From: Micavibrio sp. TMED2
Lineage (GTDB): Bacteria; Pseudomonadota; Alphaproteobacteria; TMED2
Direction of reading: 5' to 3'
Assembly: GCA_002168225.1 (NCBI GenBank)
Contig: NHBH01000001.1
Location: 29,955 to 93,954 of the forward strand
Length of the DNA stretch: 64,000 bases
Shown here: positions 54,047 through 62,599 of the stretch, piece after piece
Layout: each line of letters begins with the position of its first letter
How positions within the stretch are numbered: the first letter of the stretch is position 1
Program-made: the position numbers and the translations under genes
Notes under the pieces: model-generated
Seen by the model: the letters and a program-made list of their open reading frames with translations, nothing else
Told to the model about the DNA's origin: nothing
Database searches by the model: none

Positions 54047-54565
54047 CTACGCCGCAAGCCGGTAGAACAGGTGCCGACCGATGGCGGCTATCGGGCGCTG
54101 ACCAACCGCCCAGCCCGGCGTGATGCCCTGCGCGTGGTAATGGGTGGCGCCGAGCGCATCGGGTGGTGCGGTCAGATCGCGCAGCATGCCGTTCACCGCC
54201 TGCCGGGCAATCTGCAGCGCCGTATCGAAGGCCGGATCATCCGCGGTCACCGCCGCCAGTTTCGCCCGGTTCGGATCATCCTCGTTCCAACAGGAGAACT
54301 GCCACGGCTTGCGACAGACGCTGGTGACATCATGGCCCCACCAGAAACGGTTGCCATGCTGCCGGGCCACCGCCACGCGGTTCATGATCACCGCTGCCAC
54401 CGCCGCCATGCCGAGCCTGCCCTCGCCCCGCGCCTCCCCCCAGAGAGTGCGCGCAAGGGTATCGACCGCGTGGCTGACATGAACATCCGATGCAGGCGCG
54501 ACATCAGCGGTTTCGGGAGGGGATGCGGCACCATCAACGGGCACCAGTCTTGGTTTGGTAATCAT
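54047..54565 (-). CDS. SleB-type cell wall hydrolase (endolysin)
   Basis: 172 residues. The hydrolase-2/SleB core is clear: LARTLWGEARGEGRLGMAAVA with the catalytic Glu in GEARGE, VIMNRV, CRKPWQFSCWN and TPGWAVGQRPIAAIGRHLFY. It cleaves peptidoglycan as an amidase or lytic enzyme. No signal peptide, so it depends on the adjacent holin. The N-terminal 30 residues are an Ala/Pro-rich spacer. Confidence 0.92.
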   Translation of the reverse strand: MITKPRLVPVDGAASPPETADVAPASDVHVSHAVDTLARTLWGEARGEGRLGMAAVAAVIMNRVAVARQHGNRFWWGHDVTSVCRKPWQFSCWNEDDPNRAKLAAVTADDPAFDTALQIARQAVNGMLRDLTAPPDALGATHYHAQGITPGWAVGQRPIAAIGRHLFYRLAA

Positions 54566-54569
54566 CGGC

Positions 54570-54890
54570 TCAGCCTTTCAGTTGCAGGTTGTCTTCGGCA
54601 CGCTGGAACACACTGCTGTCGAGCTTGGCCTCGATCCGCAGCAGGTGGTGGGTCAGGCGCTTTTCGGTATCCTTCAGCAGCGCCACCGAGGCATAGGATC
54701 GGGCCACATCAAACTTGAACCCGGCCAGTTCGGCACGCAGTTCGTCGAGCATGTTCTTGGCCCGGTCGGCGGTGTCGCTATTGGCCCGGTGTGCATCCAG
54801 ACGGTTGCGCCAGATCAGCACCGCCAGCGCCGTCAGGGCGGGTAGTTCGACAATGGTGATCCACCAGATCAGGTCATCGGAAAAAGTCAT
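54570..54890 (-). CDS. Small phage membrane protein of the lysis region
   Basis: 106 residues from ATG 54890. One membrane helix near the N-terminus (WWITIVELPALTALAVLIW), then a charged coiled-coil-like helix (AKNMLDELRAELAGFKFDVA and VALLKDTEKRLTHHLLRIEA). This is the shape of i-spanin- or Rz-like proteins and also of some structural proteins. It lies between terminase and endolysin, 4 bases before the endolysin start. Function inferred only from position. Confidence 0.6.
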   Translation of the reverse strand: MTFSDDLIWWITIVELPALTALAVLIWRNRLDAHRANSDTADRAKNMLDELRAELAGFKFDVARSYASVALLKDTEKRLTHHLLRIEAKLDSSVFQRAEDNLQLKG

Positions 54891-54907
54891 GGTCAGGTAC
54901 TCCGGCA

Positions 54908-56374
54908 CTAACCGCCCTGCCAGTCGGGGCGCGGGCGGGTTGGTTTGGTCTTGCGGGTCGGACGGATGAAGCGGACCGGTTCCACCGACAGGCATCCGGC
55001 AACGGCGTCGAGACCGTCATCGCGGGCCGGGCCGGTGATGCCCGGTCGCCAGTCGGTCAGTTCATCCATGAACGGGCTGGCCAGCACCTGCCCATGGGCC
55101 GAGAGGGCACCGGCGGCGAGCACGGCGTCGAAGGCCTCCATGATCCGCTGATCCTTCGGCTTGCGGCTGGAAACCTCCACCACGGCAGCCTCGATCCCCT
55201 GTTCGCGTAAAACCTGTCGCAACAAGCCGGGCAGGAACCGCCCGATGCCGTTGATCTCCAGATATACGGCGGGCAAGTGATGGTCGGCTAGGAAGCCCGC
55301 CACCTGTCGGCATTGCTGGGTCGCCTCATCGGTCTGGTCACCCGGCGCAATGGTCAGATAGCGGATACGGTGCAGCCAGTAATGACCGTCCTCGCCGGTA
55401 AAGACACAGGCGACCACGCTGCGGTCACGTTTGGCCCGTGTGCGCAACAGATCATCGGATACCGCCTGACCGAAGGCCGGGTCCCACCAGCAGGCAGCCG
55501 ACACCAGCCGCTGTTCACCGAGCCGCAGAACCGGGCGGCCATGGGCTTCCTGATAGGCCAGTTCGGTGTCGTAGCGTTTGAGCTGCGCCGGGTTCAGGTG
55601 TCCGGCCTCAATGGTCAGCGGTCGCAGCAGCATCTGCGCGGCAAACCGTGCCGGACCGGCCTTGCGCCGCAATGCCTCAATCGCCGCTGCCGGGAACCGC
55701 TCGGGCCAGACGCTGTTGCCCTCAGCGGTCACAATCGGACGCACCAGCCGCTTGAACCGGGCCAGAAACCCGTCCTCACCGGCATCGGTATAGAGGCTGT
55801 CCCGGTGATGCGGCGTGCCAAGATAGAGCTGGGTACCGCCGGGCGTCAGCACGAAGTCGATTTCCGCCAGCCGCTCGCGCAGACGTTCGCGCTGTTCTGC
55901 CGTCGCCGCCGTGTTGGGTACCTCCACATCGTCGCAGATAACCAGATCGGCCCGGCTGCCGGTGATATTGGCCTCGATTCCGCGCGCCATGACCGAGGGG
56001 TCGCGCAATTCCAGTTCGCGGCGGATGGTGAACCGGTCATTGGCCCATTGATCGCGCGATCCCACCGGCATCAGGTCGGCGGTCAGGGGGTGGCGTTCGA
56101 TTACCCGGCGGATATTGCGCACCATCTTGCCGGCCAGCGCCTCATCCGCCGACAGCACGAGGATGCGCAGATTGTTGTCGAGCGCCAGCCGCCATGCGCA
56201 ATAGAGGCCGGTGAGCGTGGACTTGCCGCAGCCACGGAATGCCATGATCAGCAAGCGGCGGTCGCCCTGAACCAGACGCTCGTTGAGCCAGCGAGCAATA
56301 TCGCGGTGAATGGCCGGTGTCTGCTGCGCCTGTACCTCGTTCCAGGTGGCGATGAACAGGTCGAGCGGGATCAT
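54908..56374 (-). CDS. Terminase large subunit
   Basis: 488 residues. Walker A at 46-53 (FRGCGKST), Walker B LVICDD at 144-149, a coupling motif in GTQLYLGTPHHRDS, and a C-terminal RNase H-like nuclease beginning at CWWDPAFGQAVSDD, with further acids in AVYLEINGIG and RDDGLDAVAG. It powers DNA packaging through the portal and cuts the genome. ATGA overlap with the small subunit gene. Its position after the tail genes rather than before the portal is usual for this T7-like gene order. Confidence 0.93.
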   Translation of the reverse strand: MIPLDLFIATWNEVQAQQTPAIHRDIARWLNERLVQGDRRLLIMAFRGCGKSTLTGLYCAWRLALDNNLRILVLSADEALAGKMVRNIRRVIERHPLTADLMPVGSRDQWANDRFTIRRELELRDPSVMARGIEANITGSRADLVICDDVEVPNTAATAEQRERLRERLAEIDFVLTPGGTQLYLGTPHHRDSLYTDAGEDGFLARFKRLVRPIVTAEGNSVWPERFPAAAIEALRRKAGPARFAAQMLLRPLTIEAGHLNPAQLKRYDTELAYQEAHGRPVLRLGEQRLVSAACWWDPAFGQAVSDDLLRTRAKRDRSVVACVFTGEDGHYWLHRIRYLTIAPGDQTDEATQQCRQVAGFLADHHLPAVYLEINGIGRFLPGLLRQVLREQGIEAAVVEVSSRKPKDQRIMEAFDAVLAAGALSAHGQVLASPFMDELTDWRPGITGPARDDGLDAVAGCLSVEPVRFIRPTRKTKPTRPRPDWQGG

Positions 56375-56730
56375 GTGGCGTAGTTGCCGCTATCAGCATC
56401 GGTAACCGGCGGACTGTCCTGATCCAGCACCTGCAATGTCGCCTGTGCCTTCTCGATCAGGCTCGGCAGGGTATCGGCACCGTCATCGATCCGATCCTGA
56501 TCCGCCTGATCCTCGGCCATGACCAACCGACCGAGTTTCAGCAGTGCCTCGAGATGCGAGATCGCCGCTTTCAGCCCGGCATGATGGGCGGCATAGGATT
56601 TGGCATCACCCGCCGCATCATCACCCGGATTGCTGGCAAAATCCGTATATGATTCCAGCGCGCGCTGGATCGCCTGCGGCAGGGCCGCGAGCAATTCCTG
56701 ACGTGCCGCAAGAAGAACGCTGTTCCGCAT
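56371..56730 (-). CDS. Probable terminase small subunit
   Basis: 119 residues from ATG 56730. All-helical: ARQELLAALPQAIQRALESY, then KSYAAHHAGLKAAISHLEAL and a final acidic region. No clear helix-turn-helix can be read, so the call rests on size, helical character and the four-base overlap with the large subunit. It would recognise phage DNA for packaging. Confidence 0.6.
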   Translation of the reverse strand: MRNSVLLAARQELLAALPQAIQRALESYTDFASNPGDDAAGDAKSYAAHHAGLKAAISHLEALLKLGRLVMAEDQADQDRIDDGADTLPSLIEKAQATLQVLDQDSPPVTDADSGNYAT

Positions 56731-56777
56731 AAACGAAGTCCCGTATCCCGTCTGTCTGTTCTGTTTTGAAATCGTGA

Positions 56778-58832
56778 TCAGCTGTGCTGGCTGATGATCT
56801 GCCACCCGGCACCGTTCGACATGACGGTGAGCGCATGGCCCTTGCCGGTCAGGCTGATCACCTGATTGTCCGGCCCGCTGCCACCTTCCTTGGTCACCGT
56901 CAGGTCATTGCCGGAATTGTCATTGCGCTTGATGGTGACAAGCCGCCCAACGGCAGAGATCGCCGAGGGCGCGGGTAGGCGCACCTCCACATCGCCGCTA
57001 TAGGCATCAACCAGATAGAGGCGGCGGGTCAGGTCCGGGGTAAAGACACCGGGATCGCCATGGAAATCGGCATTAGCCGCCATATTGTTATGGGCAATGA
57101 CCCACCAGTCGGCACCGTTCGACACCACCGTCGCGTAATCATAACGGGCACCGAGACGCAGCACCCGGCCATCGGGGCCGGGACCGCCGAGTTCGCTGAT
57201 AACGATCTGGTTGGGCGAGGCATCGGTTTTCTTGATCGTCACCACCGCGCCATTGGCATCGACGGCAGCGGGCAGCCGCGCCGTCACCTCGCCGTTGAAG
57301 GCACTGACCAGATACATTGAGGTGCTCAGATCGACATCGAACGTAGCGCTGTCGGCAAACTCCCGGAACTCGGTATCAAAGCGCAGCAATTCGGTGGTGA
57401 GATCGGTAATCCGGGTCTTGCCGATGCGGTTCTTGTCCGGGTAGCCGGCGTTATAGGCGGTGTATTCGCCGCCACTGTGATCCTCGATCGCCGCACCGTC
57501 ACTGGCCGATAGCAGGTTGACGATAGAGGTCTCCACCGACCCGTCATCGAGGATGATGTTCGAGAGACCGCCCGATGCCTCGGTATAGCAATTCACCAGC
57601 AGCGTCTTGTCGGTATCGGCACCAATGCGGATACAGCCCGCCCCCTCTGGTCCCAGATTGACCTCGAAATCGGTGAAGCTGTTGTTGAACCGCCCGGCCT
57701 CCAGATAGAGGCCGTAGCCGGTCGATCCGGCCCCGAGGGCATAGACCCGGCACTGGCTGAACCGGTTGGCATTGGGCGTATCACCGGCACCGGATTTGAG
57801 CAGGTGGATGCCGTGACGGCCATGCCGGACCACCAGCACACGGGCGAAATTGTTCCAGTAGCAGGGCTTGCCACTGTCGGTATAGCCATCGAGGACGAGG
57901 CCATCTGTGGCGTTCCAGATCGTCACATCGCGCACGGCATTCTGCACGCAGGGGCTGACCCGGCCCCGCATCACGATACCCGCCGACCCGCCATCAAGCT
58001 GCAGATCGGCGACGGTGGCGTAATTGCCCGGCATCTCGATCAGCGGGAAGCTGTTGGTGGTGGCCTTGATGATCGTGCCCTGCCCCATGCCGAACAGACC
58101 GCGATTGTCGCTGACCTCGATGGTCGAGGTGATGATGTAAGTACCGGCAGGCAGCAGCACCGATTTGTGGCTGGCGAGTGCCGCCTGTATCGCCAGCGTG
58201 TCGTTGGTCACGCCGTCGCCCTTGGCCCCGAAATCGCGCGCCGAAACCCAGTCCTTGAGCTTGTCGGTCAGATCGCGGGACACGGCACCGGCACCATCGG
58301 CGGTAACGGTTTCGGGCGCACCACCCCCGCTGCCACCCTCGCCGCCAACTGCGGGGTCATAGATCGCCGGATTGCCGCCACTGTCGAAACCGAGCAGCTT
58401 GCCCGCACGCTGTTCGCGACCCGGCAGGGCGCTCGATGCCGGGCTGTCGGTGCTGTCATAGCTCAGCGCCCGTTTCGCCCCGGCATCGACCTGCTGGATA
58501 CAGGCCGTCAGGTAATCAAGCTCGTTATTCAGGGTCCGGGCGGCGAAGTCTCCGCCCTCCTGAAAATCCGTGACCCGGGCAATCGGCAGGCGTCGTTCAA
58601 GGGTCACCAGCGTCCCCCCGTCCGGCACCGCATCGAATACCACCGTGCCGCCATTGCTGTTCCCGGCACCGGTGACGGTAAAGCCGGTGACCTGCGGCGC
58701 ACCGTTGAGCGCCACAGACAGGTCGGCGGCCTCAAAGATGGCGAAAGGATAGGTGAAGCTGGTCTGGATACCATCGGCGGCATACTGGATGCGCGGCGAG
58801 ACACCGCTCAGCTTGATATGGCTGTCGGACAT
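56778..58832 (-). CDS. Tailspike/fibre with pectate-lyase-like domain
   Basis: 684 residues. 1-130: a T7-fibre-like N-terminal adaptor (IQYAADGIQTSFTYPFAIF, LERRLPIARVTDFQEGGDFA, ARTLNNELDYLTACIQQV). About 135-185: a flexible Gly/Ala linker. About 190-500: pectate-lyase superfamily beta-helix beginning VSARDFGAKGDGVTNDTLAI. About 515-684: two repeats of roughly 85 residues, each with YLVxAxxGxVxxRLPA, a VTIKK/RxD step and MSNGA/VSNGADWW. It should bind and possibly degrade a host surface polysaccharide. Trimerisation is expected. Confidence 0.88.
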   Translation of the reverse strand: MSDSHIKLSGVSPRIQYAADGIQTSFTYPFAIFEAADLSVALNGAPQVTGFTVTGAGNSNGGTVVFDAVPDGGTLVTLERRLPIARVTDFQEGGDFAARTLNNELDYLTACIQQVDAGAKRALSYDSTDSPASSALPGREQRAGKLLGFDSGGNPAIYDPAVGGEGGSGGGAPETVTADGAGAVSRDLTDKLKDWVSARDFGAKGDGVTNDTLAIQAALASHKSVLLPAGTYIITSTIEVSDNRGLFGMGQGTIIKATTNSFPLIEMPGNYATVADLQLDGGSAGIVMRGRVSPCVQNAVRDVTIWNATDGLVLDGYTDSGKPCYWNNFARVLVVRHGRHGIHLLKSGAGDTPNANRFSQCRVYALGAGSTGYGLYLEAGRFNNSFTDFEVNLGPEGAGCIRIGADTDKTLLVNCYTEASGGLSNIILDDGSVETSIVNLLSASDGAAIEDHSGGEYTAYNAGYPDKNRIGKTRITDLTTELLRFDTEFREFADSATFDVDLSTSMYLVSAFNGEVTARLPAAVDANGAVVTIKKTDASPNQIVISELGGPGPDGRVLRLGARYDYATVVSNGADWWVIAHNNMAANADFHGDPGVFTPDLTRRLYLVDAYSGDVEVRLPAPSAISAVGRLVTIKRNDNSGNDLTVTKEGGSGPDNQVISLTGKGHALTVMSNGAGWQIISQHS

Positions 58833-58882
58833 GGATTTGCTCTGACTATGGGTGAAGGAATGACGCGGGTGACGGCGATGGA

Positions 58883-59617
58883 TCAGCCGAGATAGGTCAG
58901 CAGCTGGAAGCGCTGGGCCTCGGCCAGACGGGTGCGTTCAAGCAGGTTGTTCTGGCGCAAATTGGCGAGGTCCTGGGTCAGCCCGGCCTCACGGATCGCA
59001 TCGGTACGGCGGCGGGTTTCGCCCTCGCTCTCACTCTCCTCGATCAGCCCGCGCAAGACCGCCTGCCCGGAGCCGCTGGCGGTATCGACACCGCGCGCGC
59101 CAAGGCTGACCCGCTGGCTCGCCAGCGCCCGGCGTAGATCATTGCGGCGCTCTTCCTCGGCCATCGCACTGCTCTGCTGCCATTCGGCCTGCTGCTGGGC
59201 CAATTCCTGCTGGGCCTGCGAGAAACCGAGGTCCTGCTGCGCGACCAGCGCGTCGTAGCTGTTCTGCTGTTCCAGCGCGAGGCGGTTCAGTTCCCAGTCG
59301 CGCAGGCGTTCCTCATAGGCGCGCTGCTCCAGCTCCCATTGCTGTTGCTGGAGCGCGAACTGGTATTCCTGCTGTTGCCGCGCCTGCTGCTGAGCCAGTT
59401 CCTGCTGGCGGTACTGTTCCTCCAGCGCGCGGCGCTGCAACTCCCATTCGCGTTGCTGCAATGCCTGCTGATAGGCGAGGTCCGCCTGTTGCTGCTGTTG
59501 CTGGTAGCGCGCCTGCTGATAGGCATTCTCCTGCTCCTGCTGTCGGATGTCCTGATAGAGACCGACGCCGGTGGTTACGGTCGGGATGATGTCTGCGGCG
59601 GAAACGAGCGAACCCAT
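58883..59617 (-). CDS. Gln-rich internal virion protein (T7 gp14-like)
   Basis: 244 residues. A short hydrophobic N-terminus (VSAADIIPTVTTGVGLYQDI), then about 130 residues of long coiled coil extremely rich in Gln, Arg and Ala, then a conserved C-terminal part RRALASQRVSLGARGVDTAS followed by SGSGQAVLRGLIEESESE. This pattern is familiar from podophage internal virion proteins that form part of the ejection channel. It touches the tail-tube B gene (59617 shared). Confidence 0.72.
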   Translation of the reverse strand: MGSLVSAADIIPTVTTGVGLYQDIRQQEQENAYQQARYQQQQQQADLAYQQALQQREWELQRRALEEQYRQQELAQQQARQQQEYQFALQQQQWELEQRAYEERLRDWELNRLALEQQNSYDALVAQQDLGFSQAQQELAQQQAEWQQSSAMAEEERRNDLRRALASQRVSLGARGVDTASGSGQAVLRGLIEESESEGETRRRTDAIREAGLTQDLANLRQNNLLERTRLAEAQRFQLLTYLG

Positions 59618-61515
59618 CAGTTATTCACCTTTATCTCGAGGGAAACGGAAAGCAGTGTGAACGGCAGCGGTGCCGACTGCTCGATACGCCAGGGCGGGAT
59701 TGAGAAATCCCGCCGCCAGCCATGGGCGCGAACCCGCACATCGCCCGATACCGGCGGCGGCAATTCGCCGAGTACGGCACCGGGGTCGAGATCACGCAAC
59801 GGCACCTCGCGCAGGCCCTGACCGAGATCGACCCGCAGGCTCCGGGTTGATTGCAGACGGTAGGTTGCCTCCACCACCCGATAGGCCCGCCCGGCACCGA
59901 CATTGGTCATGGCACTCGGCGGCAGGGGTTCGATCACATGGGTAAAGGGCAGCCCGACCTCGATCGCAGTCGCGGGCGGATCAATGGTAATCTGGCCCTC
60001 GCTGACCGTGATGGCAGGCAGCACCACATCATCGGCCTTGACCACCACCGACTGTCCGGTGAGGTGATCGAGGCCCGACCATGTGGCGCGCGGCGTGCTG
60101 TCGGTGCCGGTCAGGGCGGCATCGCTCGACACCGTATCATCGAACATCTCAATGGCATGGGCACCGTCACGTTCGGTCAGGACAAAGACATCATCGCCGA
60201 CCACTGCCACCGACAGCACCTTGCCGCTGGTCGCCTGCCGGGTCCATGCTGCCACCTGTTCCGAACGGTAGACCGTGAGTGCTGCCAGCGATCCATCGGC
60301 CATGGCGCAGAACAGCAGGCGGCGACGCTGATCAAACACCAGCGAGGATGGCTGGTTGACCAGATGACGGGAAACCAGCGCCAGATCATTGGACTGATAG
60401 GCCTGCTCGATATCGGTATAGAGAAACTCCCGTATCTCCCGGCCATTGCGGGCGGCAAACAGGGTGGCACCATCCACATCGACCGGTGAGACCCAGCGGT
60501 CGGTGGCGCTGCCCACCCGGGTCTGGCGCCGGATCTGCAGCGTGGTCGGGGTCAGCGGATCACCGGTCACCATCCACTCACCACCAGAGGTAAAGACCTG
60601 CAGGTGACGACCGGAGAACAGCGCCCGGATCGCATTCACCTGATCTGACAGGATGGCAAACTCGATGGCTTCATCATCCAGACCATCGCCCAGATCGAAG
60701 TTCCAGATATCGCCACTTTTCGACAGCCACAGCCGGTTCGGCAGGGATTTAGACCCGCCGATCACCAGTCGGTCCTGATGGAACGCCGCCGCAATCGGCC
60801 AGCCACGCGCATCGGAGAAGGCGGCCTCGGACCAGCTCTTTGTGGCATCTGTGCCGGCCAGTTCCTCATGCACCAGCGCGGTCGCCTCGGTGGCACTGAC
60901 CACGGCGGTAATTTCGACCTGCTTGCCGGTAATGCGGAACCGTGCGCCCTCATGGTCGGGTACGAAGATATCGGCGGAAGCGGTCAGGGTGACACTCCCC
61001 GTGGTGGCCGACGGGGTCAGGGTCACATCCGGCCCGGCATAGCGGTAGAAAGGTGCGCGTTCGGCATCATCCTCGACCACAAATGGCCATGTCTCGATCG
61101 ACCAGTCGGTATCGCCCTGCCGCAGGATCACCCGCGGCTCGATATCCGGGTGACAGATCAGCAGCGTATCCGCGCTCTGGGTCCAGGCGATCTGGCCGAG
61201 CAATGCCGTGGTCCACGGCGTATCGATACTGGCGCGCTCGACCCCGTCGCGGAAGATGGTGACGAGGCGATCGGTGAAGACCAGCAGATAGGCCTGTTCG
61301 GTATTGAACTCGAACGGCACCAGCCGCCCGGCCCCGGCAACCGGCGCGAGGTGATAGAGACCGGCGCGGCGAGTGACGCCACCGGTCGGGTGGATGAACA
61401 GATTGGTCAGATTGCTGGCACCGTTCTCATAGGCGCGCAGATCACCGCGACCGTGCAGGTCCGGGCTGACCTCGCCGGAGGTGAAGTTGGTTTTGGTCTG
61501 GGTGATCCGGGTCAT
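59617..61515 (-). CDS. Tail tubular protein B (nozzle)
   Basis: 632 residues. Start TNFTSGEVSPDLHGRGDLRA and NLFIHPTGGVTRRAGLYHL are family hallmarks of gp12-type nozzles; beta-propeller-like repeats follow (AWTQSADTLLICHPDIEPRV; IWNFDLGDGLDDEAIEFAIL). The hexameric nozzle closes the tail tube and anchors fibres. It overlaps the tail-tube A gene by four bases. C-terminal strands end in SVSLEIKVNN. Confidence 0.9.
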   Translation of the reverse strand: MTRITQTKTNFTSGEVSPDLHGRGDLRAYENGASNLTNLFIHPTGGVTRRAGLYHLAPVAGAGRLVPFEFNTEQAYLLVFTDRLVTIFRDGVERASIDTPWTTALLGQIAWTQSADTLLICHPDIEPRVILRQGDTDWSIETWPFVVEDDAERAPFYRYAGPDVTLTPSATTGSVTLTASADIFVPDHEGARFRITGKQVEITAVVSATEATALVHEELAGTDATKSWSEAAFSDARGWPIAAAFHQDRLVIGGSKSLPNRLWLSKSGDIWNFDLGDGLDDEAIEFAILSDQVNAIRALFSGRHLQVFTSGGEWMVTGDPLTPTTLQIRRQTRVGSATDRWVSPVDVDGATLFAARNGREIREFLYTDIEQAYQSNDLALVSRHLVNQPSSLVFDQRRRLLFCAMADGSLAALTVYRSEQVAAWTRQATSGKVLSVAVVGDDVFVLTERDGAHAIEMFDDTVSSDAALTGTDSTPRATWSGLDHLTGQSVVVKADDVVLPAITVSEGQITIDPPATAIEVGLPFTHVIEPLPPSAMTNVGAGRAYRVVEATYRLQSTRSLRVDLGQGLREVPLRDLDPGAVLGELPPPVSGDVRVRAHGWRRDFSIPPWRIEQSAPLPFTLLSVSLEIKVNN

Positions 61516-62081
61516 CGGCGTGCCTTTATCAGGCTGAAATCCTCGAACCGGGTTGGTGTGTCCTGCTGGGCGTCGATGGATTTGGCCCGCCGGAATTCAT
61601 CCTCGGCAAGGCGGAACATCAGGTCGGCCCGGCTCGAACTTTCAGTGATCGGGATACACAGTTCGGCAGCCAGCCGGGCAATCAGCGCCTGATCGAAGAA
61701 TGGCGGGATCGCCGCCTCATCCGGGCGGAAGATATAGGTCAGGGTCAGGGTCTCGGCATCGCTGTGCAACTGCTGACCGGTGATGCGATAGCGCAGGCCG
61801 CGCCCGCGTCCGGCCTGACCGGCGCTGAGACCGCGCAGGAAATCACCCGGCAGCTGAAACGCATGGGCAAAATCCGCCATCGGCTGATCGGTCAGGAGCG
61901 AGAGCGCCGATTGCGCCGTCGCGAAACTCCATGGATGGGCAGATAACAGCGCATCACGGGCAGTGGCATAGAGCGTCCCGGCGAGGGCGGCCTCGGTCGA
62001 GCCATCATCGAAACCGTTGATTGAGGCGGCACCAAGGCGCATCAGCGCACGGCTGGCAATATCGACGGCGGAAAGCGCCAT
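61512..62081 (-). CDS. Tail tubular protein A (adaptor)
   Basis: 189 residues from ATG 62081. Features of gp11-type adaptors: VDIASRALMRLGAASINGFD, ARDALLSAHPWSFA, PADFLRG-like FQLPGDFLRGLS, and RLAAELCIPITESSS. Twelve copies attach the tail to the portal. It begins 222 bases after the decoration protein gene, with a strong hairpin in the gap. Confidence 0.9.
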   Translation of the reverse strand: MALSAVDIASRALMRLGAASINGFDDGSTEAALAGTLYATARDALLSAHPWSFATAQSALSLLTDQPMADFAHAFQLPGDFLRGLSAGQAGRGRGLRYRITGQQLHSDAETLTLTYIFRPDEAAIPPFFDQALIARLAAELCIPITESSSRADLMFRLAEDEFRRAKSIDAQQDTPTRFEDFSLIKARR

Positions 62082-62131
62082 GTGGGGTACTCCTGACTGA
62101 AAGGTTGGAAACAAGGACGTGCCCGCCGGAT

Positions 62132-62183
62132 GCCCGCGACAGCAGTCGGCAGCGGGAGGAGGCGCATGAGTGCTGTCGCGGGC
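62132..62183 (-). terminator. Large hairpin between head and tail genes
   Basis: GCCCGCGACAGCA (62132-62144) pairs perfectly with TGCTGTCGCGGGC (62171-62183) around a 26-base loop. No T run follows on the minus strand. It stands between capsid and tail-tube genes, the place of the T7 Tphi terminator, so it may lower tail gene expression or protect mRNA ends. Confidence 0.55.
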
Positions 62184-62303
62184 GGCAGGGATCGGCTGTT
62201 GGCGGTCAGCCGATCACCACCGGCGACGAGGGAACCGGGCTATGAGGGGATAGCGCGGGCGGGCATATCGCCGGTGGTATCGGGTTGGTTGGTTGCCGTC
62301 GGC

Positions 62304-62549
62304 TTATGACGACAGCAGGCTGGCCACGGTGACATCGCCATCGGTGATATCGGTGACCGAGAGCAGGTCCGTAGACGGCGTGCCATCGGTATCGATATTG
62401 GCGATGATCAGATCACCAACCTTCATCATCGGTGACGCATTGTTGAAGTAGTCATTGCTGGTGACACTGGCGTCGGTGGTTGTGTAGTGCCAGAGCGTGA
62501 AGCCGTTGGAATAGGCCAGCACGCTGCAATCGGTGGCTTCGAGGGCCAT
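62304..62549 (-). CDS. Small head decoration-like phage protein
   Basis: 81 residues. DCSVLAYSNGFTLWHYTTTD followed by YFNNASPMMKVGDLIIANI and a beta-rich end is a widely seen small protein directly downstream of podophage capsid genes. It is probably a shell decoration or cement protein (inference from position and size). It lies 50 bases after the capsid stop. Confidence 0.7.
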   Translation of the reverse strand: MALEATDCSVLAYSNGFTLWHYTTTDASVTSNDYFNNASPMMKVGDLIIANIDTDGTPSTDLLSVTDITDGDVTVASLLSS

Positions 62550-62599
62550 CGTCAGTCTCCTTGGATTATGGATGTGATAGAGGGGTTACGTGTTGGCGG

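Noticed and set aside
55313..56383. Plus-strand 356-codon frame opposite the large terminase
   Set aside because: Antisense shadow of an unmistakable terminase with Walker motifs.
59140..59540. Repetitive DNA that could be mistaken for a CRISPR or microsatellite array
   Set aside because: Repeats are irregular, in frame, and explained by the Gln-rich coiled coil of the internal virion protein; no spacers of constant length.
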